Source: Pachypanchax playfairii
Lineage: Eukaryota > Chordata > Actinopteri > Cyprinodontiformes > Aplocheilidae
Reading direction: 5' to 3'
NCBI GenBank assembly: GCA_006937955.1
Contig: SSNP01000109.1
Location: 1,239,971 to 1,303,970 of the forward strand
Length of the DNA stretch: 64,000 nucleotides
The notes under the pieces are model-generated. The model worked only from the letters and a program-made list of their open reading frames with translations. It was not told the DNA's origin and did no database searches. Below are positions 11,001 to 22,861 of the stretch, one piece after another (within the stretch, counting starts at the first letter, position 1; each line of letters begins with the position of its first letter). Made by a program: the position numbers and the translations under genes.

Positions 11001-11479
11001 AAAATAAAATAAATAATCACCAGAACTGGTTAATCTAGTCAGCCAAACAGACAAATTTTGTGTATTAACATTACATTTTGTGTTAAGTAATATTTAATAT
11101 AATATAAACATTAAATATGTTTGATCATTTTAATTGTCCAGCACTGGATAAACCTACACAGTTGTTTCCAGTGTGTCTCAGGAAACCTCCCACTGGGCTG
11201 CGGAAACAGTTCTCCAGGCAGCAGGTCAAACTGACGAGATGATGAGAGAAGACAAAACACAATTTTAAACTTCCTAACAACTTGTTTTTTTTTTCTTTAC
11301 AGACTTCTCTGTCTCTGGGTTTAGCAAGTTTCCCTTCTGTTCAGTTTTATTCTACCAGAAAACAAAAAGAAAACATTACTTACTTTCATTATCCGTGTGT
11401 CTCCTGATGTTCTCTTCTTTATATTTTCAGACAGATGTTTCATATCCCTCATCACTCCTGTAACCAGGATGCTGCTTGT

Positions 11480-11770
11480 TTTAAATCAAATCAAATCAAA
11501 AATACTTTATTAATCCCCGAAGGGAAATTAAGCGTTGTTGTAGCTCAGTTCTTCTTTAGGGAGTCATTGTAGAGGGTTCTAGCTGTGGACATGAAGGATC
11601 TCCTGTAGGGTTCTAACTGTGAACAGGAAGGCTCTCCTGTAGCGTCTGTGCTGCAGCAGATTATGAAGAATCTTCTGACTGAAGACATTCTCTTGTTGAG
11701 TTACTGTGTTCTGAAGAGGATGATGGGGGTTTTCCATGTTCTTCATCCTCCTTTGGACAATCAACTCAAG
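11480..11770 (-). mobile_element. LINE 3'-end fragment (Rex1-like tail)
   Basis: On the minus strand the sequence ends in ATTTCCCTTCGGGGATTAATAAAGTATT and an (ATTTG)n-type tail (AATCA repeats at about 11485-11500 on the plus strand). This is the typical 3' end of fish Rex/L2-type retroposons. Upstream on the minus strand is a 61-codon open frame (11764-11579) with residues such as QRRMKNMENPHHPL and LLQHRRYRRAFL, as at the end of a LINE ORF2. The 5' part is missing. Confidence 0.6.
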
Positions 11771-13649
11771 AGACTTCAGTTCTGTTCTGTCCCACTGTCA
11801 TACTAACCTCATGTTTCTTTTTACCTCTCCCAGCATTCTAACATTGTTTCTCTCCAGCAACTATCTCCCTGATCACACTTACCCTGATAGTTCTCCATCA
11901 ACTGAAACACCCACCATCAAAATAACAATACTTACCAGCGTTGCTTCTTCTAACGTCACCCTCCAATGGCACTACAGAAGTTTTGTACATCCTCAGAACC
12001 ATTGTGGACTTATTACAATCTGTCAGGTGTAAAAGAGAGACCACTACACTGTATTTTGGAATTTCTATGTAGTTTTTCTTTGTTTCACTAGAAAGGTCTC
12101 ACTTAGATGCAATAACTCTTGTGACTGTAGACTTTAATCTTACATCTGGTAAAACCTTTAATTGTGAGGTAATGCAAAACAGAGCTGAACTTTCATACAG
12201 GAACAACTATAAAAGTTCTCTTATTTAATATTTTAAGTAATAAAGGGTTTTTGTCACTTGGAGAAAATAAGTGACAATGCTTCAATATAATAGCACAGAG
12301 CTAAGATGTATTGAACAATACAGGGATGTGATATGAGTTTCACAGCAATGAAATATCTCATGTTAAACCCAAACGTATTTTAAAGATGTAAAATAAAGTT
12401 TATTATAATCATGTTACAGTTTTTTCTGTAGTTTGGAATACTTAGACAATGATTGGATAATCGTTTTCATCTTTTAATTTGCTGGTTTGACCATGTTAGA
12501 AATTCAACCTAAACTTTTTTCAGAAAGCTGAAAATTACAACATAGTCACCACGGGTTTACATAACAGCTTTATTTAAAAAAAAAAACTCAATCAGCAGCT
12601 GTCCAAAAAAAAAATCTTCAGTGAAGAGGGCAGTGTTGTTTGAAGATGATTGATAGCACTGAGAGACGACACACAATAAAATTATGTGACATTGTGGATA
12701 AAAGAAAGTATAATTTAGCACATTTTCTTCAATCAACCTTGGAGAAAACATTTATTTTTTCCAAGTAGCTCAGCTTACTTATGGAATGATTGGTACCAAA
12801 ATAAATGAACGTATTAATTTACTATATCTAAACAGAATTTCAGACCGCAGGATAAACAAAGCTGTTTGGGTTTCTCTCATTGTATCATAGTTTGTTTCTG
12901 ACTTGTTCACCTCACTGCAACAGGCAGGAAGTATTTGTTTCTCAGATCAGTAATACACTCAGTTATTCTAGTTGCTGCTTTTTCCCACCGACTGTCTTCG
13001 TATCTAAAAATATAACTGATTTTTTAGGTACAGGCACACACTCAGCGGAAAAACTGAACAAAACAAGTTAAACATTCATTCACATTACTCAACAGGGAGA
13101 AGTTCTTGCCTATCTTCACTGTTCGACAAGGTGTTGTGCTTATTTTATTACTTTTTTTCTAACTTTAGTCTTATAAGCAGGAGGAGTGGTTTCATCCAGA
13201 GACCCCCTGCTCTGCCCTCTGTGCTATAATTGTTTGTTCTGGCTGAGTGAGCTTGTGTATCTCCCACCGATAACACTAAACACAATTTCCCCCAGGAGCG
13301 GACTTTACTGAGAAAAAACCTGTGCAGTCCGTTTCCAAGTAAAGAGCAAATTAAAGGAAGGAAAACAGGACCCTCTGGACCGGGCACAGAGTGTTAAGCT
13401 TGTTAGAGTCTTATGTGAATGATGTATTTATCTCTCCAAAAGAAAAGTCAAGGTGATACTTTCAACTGGGTGTTTTTATGCCCCTTCTCACAGGATGATG
13501 ACCCCACCGTGCCTTAAAAAAATTCAGATATACTTTATATTAGGATCACAGTGGGCTCATCTGTGGTGAGGTTGTGTCTATATTTTGATCTTTTTGTTTT
13601 TGTTAGTTTCAGTTTCACAACTTTCAGATGAAACAATAGCAACCACTGC
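11771..13649. other. Unique AT-rich DNA, no gene seen
   Basis: A 98-codon frame at 11736-12032 has no recognisable domain and biased composition. I see no repeats with defined ends. Confidence 0.45.
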
Positions 13650-13745
13650 ATTAAAGGTGCCCTGTCACGCAAACTTCATGACTTTGTGGTTAATTCTGAA
13701 GTATTAACCTGTAATCTGAATATGAACCTGCATAAAACTGAGTTA
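13650..13745. mobile_element. TTAA-type MITE 'E', left-end fragment
   Basis: ATTAAAGGTGCCCTGTCACGCAAACTTCATGACTTTGTGGTTAATTCTGAAGTATTAACCTGTAAT is almost the same as 43054-43120, the left end of the complete copy at 43058-43549. The right part is missing. Confidence 0.65.
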
Positions 13746-13889
13746 ACAATAGAAATGTATATAGATGTTAAATTACAGGTTGAGTGTCCTCTGTAGATTG
13801 GGGCAATGGATCTGCACCCAGCCTCAAAAGTAACTTTGTAGCAAACCCACCTTGAAACTGGCTAAAGTTTAGAAAGTCACTGTCTTTGT

Positions 13890-14664
13890 TATGTGGCTGA
13901 TCTGCCTGTGGGTGTGAGTGTGTGTGTGGGTGCGATTAACCTAATTTCCAACAGGTGGATCAGCTCTGGAGCGGCAGGTGTGGCTCATTCTCCTCTTCAC
14001 CTGAGAGGGGATTTAAGGGGAGGATCAACACGAGACAGGCGCCAGATAGTTCTCTCTCAGCACTCGGTAGAGGTTCTAACACTGACCGTTTAAGCATTTC
14101 AGGAAGACGAGCCCATTAATGCTTGGTCTTCCTTTTCTTTATGCCCACAGGAGTTTCACCCGGATCTATCGCCTCTCCGAGGATCCGCGCCTCCTGCCCT
14201 GGAGAGCATCCGCTTCCACAGGCTCTCACGCTGGCTTGGATTTCCCCGGACCTGCTCTCCGCCTGTCTCTTCCTCCCCGGAGCCTGCACCTGCTGGACAC
14301 ACGGACCCAGAGCTGATCTGTTCACCCTCCAGCACCTGCACATCTCACTCCGGACCACAGACCTCTCTCAGCCACTAACCACTCCTCCTCTCTACCACCA
14401 CCATCTGCGCCATCCACGTAAGCCTGCTTTCCTGTTCTCATGCTTGCTCCAACATCACAACCCTCAGATATCTAACCTGTGCTCTCACCGTCTAGAATCC
14501 CACGGTTCCATCCCGGTGAGGCCCGGTTCCTGTACAGCCAGCAGCACAGGAGTCACGTGCCTGGCCGTGCTCTTCTCATACTTTTCAATAAACATTTTAA
14601 AACTGTTTTGTTGTCTGGAGCTTGTGCTTGTAAGAGGGTTCGCACCAAACAGAGGCCATGACAG
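13890..14664 (+). mobile_element. Solo or truncated Gypsy-like LTR
   Basis: The right end reads GAGGCCATGACA, a typical LTR 3' terminus. A polyadenylation signal AATAAA lies at about 14588, and the unit resembles the minus-strand LTR at 40614-41435 in layout: a TTTAAGGGG promoter-like region near 14010, a pyrimidine-rich CCGCCTGTCTC middle, AATAAA, then CA. No internal coding region follows. The 5' boundary is uncertain. Overlapping frames of up to 194 codons here are LTR sequence, not genes. Confidence 0.65.
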
Positions 14665-15267
14665 TCTTAGCTTGAACAAACACTTAAATTACTATTGTAA
14701 GTTCTGAGAGTCTCTCCAGAAATAAACTGAAGCCATTTGTCCTGGAAATCTGGATTTTTCGGCAATATGGACATGTGTAAGTCCGGATGGAGCGTAGCAC
14801 AATGACACTGACGGTCCGCCATGTTTGCTACTGAATGCCTGAGCTAACTTTGCAGATGTCCTCTCAACTGCACAAGCTAATAAAAATAATGAGCAAAATC
14901 AGTGTGATGTCATAATGATAGGATTTTCAAACTCGCCTGAATCCTGCACCTGAAAAAAAAAAAAAACAGGAAAAGAATTTATTTTTCAATTTTAACAACT
15001 GAAACTAGAAAGGCCTTCATTTACAACATGAAACACCATTTCCATTGTTTTTAAATCCAGAATACACCTATAAGGATAGACTTAAAGATCTTGAGCTTAT
15101 TAAGACATTTGTACTGTTCATTCTAAGAAAGATTGCATAATATTCTTCAACCAATCAATCATACTTCATTAATCCATGCAGGATAATAATTAGAAATTAG
15201 ATTTTAAAACTAAAATTTGGTTGTATGTTTTATGTTCATTTAACCAACATCTAGCATGGTATTAAAT
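14665..15267. other. No gene seen
   Basis: AT-rich DNA with an A-run near 14954-14967. No open frame of note. Confidence 0.4.
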
Positions 15268-15690
15268 GGTAAATGACCTGTATTTGTAAATGGTAAATGT
15301 TCTGTATTTTGTATAGCCCTTTTCTAGTCATTCAGACCACTCAAAGCGCTTTCACATTCACCCATTCACACAACTCGATATGTAAGCCGGGGGGAGAGGT
15401 TAGGGGCTAACACTCACACAACCCGATACGCAGATCGGGGGGCAACATGGGGTTCAGGGTCTTGCCCAAGGACACTTCGACATGTGGCGGTGGAAGCCGG
15501 GATCGATCCACTCAAAGCACTTTACACAGCAGCTTAAACACTCACCAATCTGTAAATCAGGTGGCTACACAGGGTTCAGTGTCATGCCCAAGAACATTTC
15601 GATATGTAGAGGAGAGAAGCCAGGATCGAACCATCAACTTTCAGATTGTAAGGCAACGGCGTTTCCCTCTGAGCCACAGCTGCCCTGGGA
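15268..15690 (-). mobile_element. tRNA-derived SINE 'D', dimeric copy
   Basis: Read on the minus strand it starts with a tRNA-like head: GCTGTGGCTCAGAGGG (box A-like, 15668-15679 region) and GGTTCGATCC (box B, 15623-15632). The body contains 'cttgggcat' and 'aaagtgctttgagtgg', and the tail ends with CAAATACAGG. The body occurs twice: CACTCAAAGCGCTTTCACA near 15340 and CCACTCAAAGCACTTTACA near 15508, each followed by 'TTGCCCAAGGACA' or its variant. This indicates a head-truncated unit joined to a complete one. Confidence 0.75.
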
Positions 15691-16103
15691 AGCTTTGCAA
15701 GACAACAGTATAGTAGTGACTGTCTCCTGTGGTGAGCAAAATGGGATTGTTGGCCTTATATCTGTCTGAATTTATGAATAAATAACCAAAAAAAGGACAT
15801 CTCATCTTAACCTTTTCTGTAATCTTGTGCCTGACTTGTTTCCATAAATATCTTGAGGAGTTTTTTTGTATTGATAAGTTTTAGTCAGTAATTTAGAAAA
15901 TAAAATGTTGAAAAAAGGTTTGAAAATACCATCAAATCAAATTTCTGCTTAACCTTCCATGGACTGGTTTGGTCTGATTCAAAGCACAAAGATCTAAGAC
16001 TGGGAATCTGTATAAACGCCATAATGTGCAGAAATATCCACAGATGTTCATCACTGCTTAGCTAAGACAGGAAGCAATCCCAAATGTCCCTGTTGCTTAT
16101 GTA
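15691..16103. other. No gene seen
   Basis: Unique AT-rich DNA up to the TA target of Tc1 copy B. Confidence 0.4.
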
Positions 16104-16303
16104 CAGTGGGGCAAAAAAGTATTTAGTCAGCCACCAATTGTGTAAGTTCTCTAACTTAAAAAGATCAGAGAGGCCTGTAATTTTCATCATAGGTATACCT
16201 CAACTATGAGAGACAAAATGAGGAAAAAAAATCCAGAAAATCACATTGTCTGATTTTTAAAGAATTTATTTGCAAATTATGGTGGAAAATAAGTATTTGG
16301 TCA
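16104..16303. repeat. Left terminal inverted repeat of Tc1 copy B
   Basis: 200 bp with the same outer and inner direct repeats as copy A; partner at 17506-17705. It differs from its partner by the two bases near 16159-16161. Confidence 0.85.
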
Positions 16304-16466
16304 CCTACAAACAAGTAAGATTTCTGGCTTTCACAGACCTGTAACTTCTTTAAGAGGCTCCTCGGTCCTCCACTCGTTACCTGTATTAATGGCACCTGTG
16401 TGAACTCGTTATCAGTATAAAAGACACCTGTCCACAACCTCAAACAGTCACGCTCCAAACTCCACT

Positions 16467-17489
16467 ATGGCCAAGACCAAAGAGCTGTCAAAGGACACCA
16501 GAAACAAAATTGTAGACCTTCACCAGGCTGGGAAGACTGAATCTGCAATAGGTAAGCAGCTTGGTGTGAAGAAATCAACTGTGGGAGCAATTATTAGAAA
16601 ATGGAAGACATACAAGACCACTGATAATCTCCCTCGATCTGGGGCTCCACGCAAGATCTCACCCCGTGGGGTCAAAATGATCACAAGAACGGTGAGCAAA
16701 AATCCCAGAACCACACGGAGGGACCTAGTGAATGACCTGCAGAGAGCTGGGACCAAAGTAACAAAGGCTACCATCAGTAACACACTACGCCGCCAGGGAC
16801 TCAAATCCTGCAGTGCCAGACGTGTCCCCCTGCTGAAGCCAGGACACGTCCAGGCCCGTCTGCGGTTTGCTAGAGAGCATTTGGATGATCCAGAAGAGGA
16901 TTGGGAGAACATCATATGGTCAGATGAAACCAAAATAGAACTTTTTGGTAGAAACTCAACTTGTCGTGTTTGGAGGGGAAAGAATGCTGAGTTGGATCCA
17001 AAGAACACCATACCTACTGTAAAGCATGGGGGTGGAAACATCATGCTTTGGGGCTGTTTTTCTGCAAGGGGACCAGGACGACTGATCCGTGTAAAGGAAA
17101 GAATGAATGGGGCCATGTATCGTAAGATTTTGAGTGAAAACCTCCTTCCATCAGCAAGGGCATTGAAAATGAGACGTGGCTGGGTCTTTCAGCATGACAA
17201 TGATCCCAAACACACCGCCCGGGCAACGAAGGAGTGGCTTCGTAAGAAGCATTTCAAGGTCCTGGAGTGGCCTAGCCAGTCTCCAGATCTCAACCCCATA
17301 GAAAATCTCTGGAGGGAGTTGAAAGTCCGTGTTGCCCAGCGTCAGCCCCAAAACATCACTGCTCTAGAGGAGATCTGCATGGAGGAATGGGCCAAAATAC
17401 CAGCAACAGTGTGTGAAAACCTTGTGAAGACTTACAGAAAACGTTTGACCTCTGTCATTGCCAACAAAGGCTATATAACAAAGTATTGA
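16467..17489 (+). CDS. Tc1-like DD34E transposase, copy B
   Basis: Complete 340-residue transposase, identical in every residue to the one at 7912-8934. D153, D244 and E279 and the two N-terminal helix-turn-helix regions are all present. A TATAAAA box is at 16416-16422, 51 bp before the ATG. The stop TGA is followed 16 bp later by the right terminal repeat. Its unique-DNA surroundings make it the cleaner reference for the element's boundaries. An intact, duplicated gene means recent activity or strong recent spread; the sequence alone cannot show whether it is active now. Confidence 0.97.
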   Translation: MAKTKELSKDTRNKIVDLHQAGKTESAIGKQLGVKKSTVGAIIRKWKTYKTTDNLPRSGAPRKISPRGVKMITRTVSKNPRTTRRDLVNDLQRAGTKVTKATISNTLRRQGLKSCSARRVPLLKPGHVQARLRFAREHLDDPEEDWENIIWSDETKIELFGRNSTCRVWRGKNAELDPKNTIPTVKHGGGNIMLWGCFSARGPGRLIRVKERMNGAMYRKILSENLLPSARALKMRRGWVFQHDNDPKHTARATKEWLRKKHFKVLEWPSQSPDLNPIENLWRELKVRVAQRQPQNITALEEICMEEWAKIPATVCENLVKTYRKRLTSVIANKGYITKY

Positions 17490-17505
17490 GATTAACTTTT
17501 GTTAT

Positions 17506-17705
17506 TGACCAAATACTTATTTTCCACCATAATTTGCAAATAAATTCTTTAAAAATCAGACAATGTGATTTTCTGGATTTTTTTTCCTCATTTTGTCTCT
17601 CATAGTTGAGGTATACCTATGATGAAAATTACAGGCCTCTCTGATCTTTTTAAGTGGGAGAACTTACACAATTGGTGGCTGACTAAATACTTTTTTGCCC
17701 CACTG
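17506..17705. repeat. Right terminal inverted repeat of Tc1 copy B
   Basis: Reverse complement of the left repeat apart from two bases; ends GCCCCACTG at 17705 and is followed by TA. Confidence 0.85.
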
Positions 17706-17707
17706 TA

Positions 17708-19210
17708 TGTCTTAGAAGAGCAATGACAAATCAATAATGTTTGCTATTAAGTTGCCTTTTCCTGAAGTAGGGGAATTGGTACGTTAAAAAATTGCCCCCT
17801 GTCAGGTGTGTTTGCATCTTGCAGGGTTCAATTTATCTCTGGGTTTTTTTATAAAAAGAAGAAACTATAAAGAAATTGCTACCTCTCTGTTGCCTTGAGC
17901 TTGAAGAAATAAACTGTCAATATTTGCTCCTGGGGACCGGCAGGAGGACGTGCACATAAATCACCCAGCATGCACCTGTCCAAAGCCCCTGCCACAGAGT
18001 CCTGTGTCATCGCGTTTAAGATCACGCTGCTGCAGAGGCTTCGCTTCATCTCTGAATCAATGTGCCAGGGGGCACCGAGAGCTGCGGTGGCACTCGCATC
18101 GAAGGGACAGAGGAGGAAAATTACTTTTCCATCGTTTCCCATTGTGCTCTCACTTCTGCCTGTTTACACGCACTTTACTGCTGTTGTGATAAAAACCACA
18201 ACATTCTGGTTTCACACTATTTTATCCACCTTTTGTTAAGGTCTCCCTTCAAATTTCCCTGTTGCCATTGCTTATATAGGTTAATGCTGCATATAGAAAT
18301 AAGTTACATTTTATTTTCACACAGTGAAGCACAACAGCTAATGGCAATTTAATGTTTGCTATACATCCAGCAGAGAAAATGAGTCTGGCTACATAATTGG
18401 CCCAACTCATTCTGATGCCCTTTTTTGAGACAAATAAGACCTGTCCCCCAAAACAACGGGAGTCTTGCATCATGTCCTTTGTCACTCGATAGCCAGTGCG
18501 CCCAGAAAAGCTTCCAGCTGCTGTCATTAGAGGGAAATGGCTCCAAATGCACAGCTCCGCAAGAACGAAAGGCTTCCACGAGCTGAGCAATCAGCCTCAG
18601 ACACCTGCAGCTTCTGGACAATTTCTCACAGAAATGATTTTTGCCAACAGTTTGTACGAGCCAATTATATAAAGTGAAATGTTGCAGCATGAGTTTTTGT
18701 ATAATATTGGATAATTGAATAGAAATCAGAGACATCTTTAATGTTTGATATTTGTGTTTCATTTTAGCTCCATCTTTCTTTTTCTTTTTTGTCTTAAAAT
18801 AGAAAAATAAGGAGCCGGAAGCAAAACCGAGGGCATCCTGGTCTGAAGTTATTAACACACTCCTTGGCAAGTGTTACTGTATTAAAGTGCTCTTTGCTTT
18901 TCTTTTAAAAGAATCTCATTTTCCTCTCAGTTCAGAGAAACTGTGGGGGCAGGGGTACTTTTATTTAACTGTAATTAAAGACTGAGTATTTGAAATACGC
19001 AGAGAAGCAATGGAAAACATGCTGGTGCCAAGTTTGAATAATGCTTCTGAAACCACTGTTTCATCCCTCAGTCTAATTGTTTTATCAGTGGGATATTTAA
19101 CAGAATGGAACACAGACAAAGAGTTGCCAAACAAAAAAAACATCCATATTGGAAAAATAGATGCTTCTTTCCCTCCTTTTCTTGTCTGCCAGTCTGTCTG
19201 CTTTCCTCTT
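17708..19210. other. Unique, moderately GC-rich DNA; possible conserved non-coding elements
   Basis: No repeat is recognised from 17930 to 18640. The segments at about 17935-18190 and 18355-18650 have balanced composition and no low-complexity runs, unlike the surrounding AT-rich DNA. The long minus-strand frame at 18349-18870 (173 codons) has no start context, domain or splice pattern and is not called. These segments could be conserved non-coding elements, which only alignment to other fish can show. Confidence 0.3.
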
Positions 19211-19215
19211 ACACA

Positions 19216-19267
<52 letters not shown>
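19211..19267. repeat. CA microsatellite
   Basis: About 28 CA units with one interruption (CATACACA near 19220). The frames encoding THTHTH runs here are artefacts of the repeat. Confidence 0.95.
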
Positions 19268-19271
<4 letters not shown>

Positions 19272-20862
19272 TCCCTCTTGTGCTTCACAAACGCTTTGAG
19301 GGGTCCTGGCAATCTGTTCAATCATTCCCTTTCACAGGTTTTTATCTGGCTCTCAGAGGCCTAATTATTAGTGACGGAGGACTTTACCCATTTGAACAAA
19401 TGACAGTAAAAGGTCCATCCTTCCTTCACCACAAGAATCAGGACATTTTAATGTGAAACCTCCACTGAGTTTGTACCTAATATTAAAGTGTTTCTAACCA
19501 CTCTCGGCTTTAAAAAGGCTAAAACATGAAAGGTAAGGAAAAGAAGGCAGTATTCTACAGAAAATCACAGATCTGATGGGATTTAAAAATACATGTCCCA
19601 CCCAGTAAATTAATACAGAGCAAGCTCAATTACAACCAGTAAAATAAAATAACTTCAAATAGCTTTGCAAGACCGGGAAGAAAGACCCAAAGATTTGATT
19701 GATGGATGATTTACATGACATTGTATTTTAAGTAAATTCAAGCCATTTCATGTAGTTTGATTTAAATTCATCTGCATTCAGTCTTCATGTGCTACTATTT
19801 TCCTATTAAAAACAGAGGGCTTTCCTTCTTCTTACATAAGAGACACGCATCAATTTCAGTGCAGTGTGAGTCAGAAAACGGTGGCTTTGTGTCATTAAGA
19901 GCTTCTTTTTAGACAGTCTACCGATCGCAACAGCCATTTAAAAAACAACGAGATAAGAATAATATGAATTTCTCTGAAGATGCAACACAAATTAGAAGTT
20001 CAGAATTGACTGAAGGGGCCCAAGATGAGATAAAAGATGATCGAAGTCTATTTCACAAACACCCACTCTCAAGTTTTTTCCATTCTCTGATACTGAATCT
20101 AATTTATTCACTTGGTGTAGCGTCTGCTGCGTTGTTGATTTAGGAAGACTGGAAGCTGTGAATTACATTTATCAGCTGAAAGACTCAGCGACATGCTAGA
20201 CTGGATGATGTGAAAGCTTTGCTTCAACAGTGAAAGAGGGAATACGAGGTTAATCTAAAAGCAGCGGGCAGCAAGCGCCTCTGTACGCTACGGGGCGAGA
20301 GGAAGGCGGCGTTTAGTCCATGCAAAGCAACACTTTTCTACAGAGATCCTGATGAACACCCAGGACATTGTCACCCTTTATGTCAGCTGCCCTTCTCATG
20401 GAAAAACAGGCAAAATCTTGTCAGTTTATTATAGAACATAAAGATAACAGCAACTTTTACTGCTACTGTCAGAGTCTGCAATTCACACACAGTATATTTA
20501 TTAGCTATTTGTTAGTTTTAGGTCAATGTGGGCAACATAAAATGCAGATGACTGATCCTAGACCTGACATAATCCACCTCTTCTGGATTTTTTGTTTGTC
20601 GGGATTCATTTCAATTTATTAATCCAACAATCACTTTGTTCATTCACCCACAGATGCGGAAATGTTCCGCATTCTGCTTGTCATAATAATACAACAGTTG
20701 GCACTTAGACATCAAGAATCCTGCTAATTTAGTCATGTGATAATGAAGCTTTGAAATTTTAAGGAAGATTGTGACTGAATCGTAAAATCTGAAAAATTAA
20801 CAACGATAGCAGGAAAAACTATCATGTCAATGCCTTAAACTAAATGTCTGAGTTGTTTGGTG
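19268..20862. other. Unique DNA, no gene seen
   Basis: AT-rich with one CpG-richer patch near 20255-20320 (GGCGAGAGGAAGGCGGCG). No ORF with a recognisable domain. Confidence 0.45.
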
Positions 20863-21108
20863 CAGTGTTTCCCAACCCTGGTCCTCAAGGCACACTGACC
20901 TGCATCTTTTAGATGTTTCTGTACTTTGGAATATGTGATTTAAATTAATGGATAATTAGCAGCTTCCACTGATGTTAAAGCCAAGTTGTCTGGTAATTTA
21001 GGCGGTTAACTCAGCTGTGTTGGCCCCCTGGGCCACCACTCTGGACACGCACCAGATTCTATTGTGTTAAAGAGAACAAAAATCTAAAAGATGAAGGATA
21101 CTGGCTTG
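20863..21108. mobile_element. hAT-like MITE, right end lost
   Basis: Starts CAGTGTTTCCCAACCCTGG followed by TCCTCAAGGCACACTG, the terminus of a widespread hAT-derived fish repeat. Near the other end AAAGATGAAGGATACTGGCTTG resembles the start of the opposite terminal repeat, but the match breaks off at about 21108, so the outer right end is deleted. Confidence 0.65.
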
Positions 21109-22559
21109 GTAATCTTATTTAAACTTCTTTTCCTGTGTAGATTTATGTTTCTGATCAATAAAGCTGATTCTGAGATCAACCAGATTTGTAGTCACAGTGG
21201 CGACAATCATTTAAATGTAAATGTTTCATCCAAAAGACACTAATTCCTCAATACAGAGGCTTCAGGCACGTCAGCTTCCACAGGTAATTCCCGCGTTCAC
21301 CATAGTTTTAGGATGGATATCTCATGCATCTGCCTATGGAGGTATGAAGAGAGCTCTTTTTCTTTTTTTTACTTGTTATTAGTGTAATGAGATGATTAGT
21401 TTAATGAGCAGTGAAAGTAATAACAATGTAATGGCATCACCGTTATACTGCAGGACATGGCCCTGGCCCTTAGCACCAAAGTGGAAAATAAAATCACCAG
21501 AAACATCTTTATCAGGCTTTACGACTCTTTTAAAATATGATCATTCAATATGCTCTCATGTGAAAATGCTAACTGCAAAAGAAAAGTGCAGGTAAATGTG
21601 TAGATGATGTTCATGTCATCTCTTCATACACGTCTCACCCTGAACATATTTCTTTGTGAAGCATGTTCTCTTACTCGGTGTAAAAGCAGGCTGTCAAAAA
21701 GGCAAGAAGATGAGGTTTCATCATGTGCTCGGTCATTTGTTCCTGCTACTTATGGTCTGACCGCTGGTGGCCTGCGCTGCTGTTGGTTGATTTATGGGCC
21801 CAATCACTCTAAAACCGATGGAGGTCAGGTTCAGTGCCACTGTATGATTGAAGCTTTGGATGTACCAAAGGAATACAAATGGTCTACTGTCTTCAGAACT
21901 TGTGTCAATCACACATTCTTCCATGCTACTTATTTGTGCTCCATTTTATCAACATATAAACACAGATGTGTCCACGACTGTGATCAAAAATATTGTTTTA
22001 AGAGATAGCTCAGTATTTGTGAAGGGGGGTTCTGAGGAAGAACAATGAACAGTCAGTATCTCACCTGCTTTAGATGTGTATACTATAGCTCTTAGAATAT
22101 CTTCAGTTGAGGAAAACTGAGTTTAACTCTGTCTAGACTGACAAACTGCTTGTATTTCAGATTGTTTTTCATACTGAATCTTATATTACTACTACATGTT
22201 GTTTTTCTTGCTGTTAGAACTCTGGAACTTTCCCCACAGTCTCTAGATGAAACCACTGCTCCTGATATAGTAGATTAATTTGTTCTTAAAGTAATATATA
22301 AATCTAACAGCAAATATGTCTCATATGTCATTTGGTCTTTGTCCTACAGTCTCTAGCAATTCGCTCATAATTACAGTCAAGCTTTAACTGTTTCTTCATA
22401 CTCAGGTCTTACAGAGAGTTTCCTGCAACAGGTAAGATATTCATCGTTCATATCATTTCTACTAAAACCCACAAGACCTGTTCAAAGTGTCTTCAAAATG
22501 TTTTTCCTGTTAGTGTGCTGCACAGTGCAGCAGTTGGTGATGATATTAACTCGTAGCAA
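21109..22559. other. No gene seen
   Basis: Contains a 134-codon frame at 21604-22008 with cysteine-rich but unrecognisable translation and no splice or promoter context; not called. Otherwise AT-rich unique DNA. Confidence 0.4.
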
Positions 22560-22860
22560 GAAGGTCCTGTGTATAAAAATTGGCTGGGGCTTCTCTGCAT
22601 GGAGTTGCATGTTCTGCTGTACATGTATGGGTTTCTATGGGGATTCTTCAGACCTCCCACAAACACATTCATGTGAGGTTAACTAGAAACTATAAAATGG
22701 CCTATAAGTGTGTTTGTTTAAAAGGTTGTCCATTCCTGTGATGGACTGGAGACCTGTTCAGGTATAACCCTGCCTCTTGCCCAATGACTGGTAGAATACA
22801 AGCACTGAAACCCCCCATGACCCCTAACAGGAACAAACGGGTATAAAAAAATCAACCTTG
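22560..22860 (+). mobile_element. tRNA-type SINE 'C', copy 2
   Basis: Shares TCTCTGCATGGAGTTGCATGTTC, CCTCCCACAAACACATTCATG, GGTTAACTAGAAACTATAAA, TGATGGACTGGAGACCTGTTC and CCTGCCTCTTGCCCAATGAC with the copy at 49205-49548. The tRNA-like head is absent or very degraded. Confidence 0.65.
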
Positions 22861-22861
22861 G

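Larger units (their letters stand above)
16104..17705 (+). mobile_element. Tc1-like transposon, copy B (intact, 1602 bp)
   Basis: Same 1602-bp length, ends and TA duplication (16102-16103, 17706-17707) as copy A. The left terminal repeat has CTCTAACTTAAAAAG where copy A has CTCCCACTTAAAAAG; the right repeat keeps the common form. No other differences were seen. It lies in unique DNA rather than inside another element. Confidence 0.97.

Noticed and set aside
14123..14707. 194-codon frame rich in serine, leucine and proline
   Set aside because: Lies wholly within the LTR ending at 14664; U3/R-type sequence, not a gene.
15623..15679. Possible tRNA gene (box A and box B present)
   Set aside because: The boxes belong to a SINE head; no cloverleaf with paired acceptor stem could be drawn, and a SINE body follows.
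18349..18870. 173-codon minus-strand frame
   Set aside because: No recognisable domain, contains a low-complexity lysine run from a T-tract, and no splice or promoter context.
19010..19456. 148-codon frame with a THTHTH run (and VCVCVC on the other strand)
   Set aside because: Produced by the CA microsatellite; flanking residues show no domain.
21604..22008. 134-codon frame with many cysteines
   Set aside because: Cysteine spacing fits no zinc-binding pattern that I recognise, and no exon signals adjoin.
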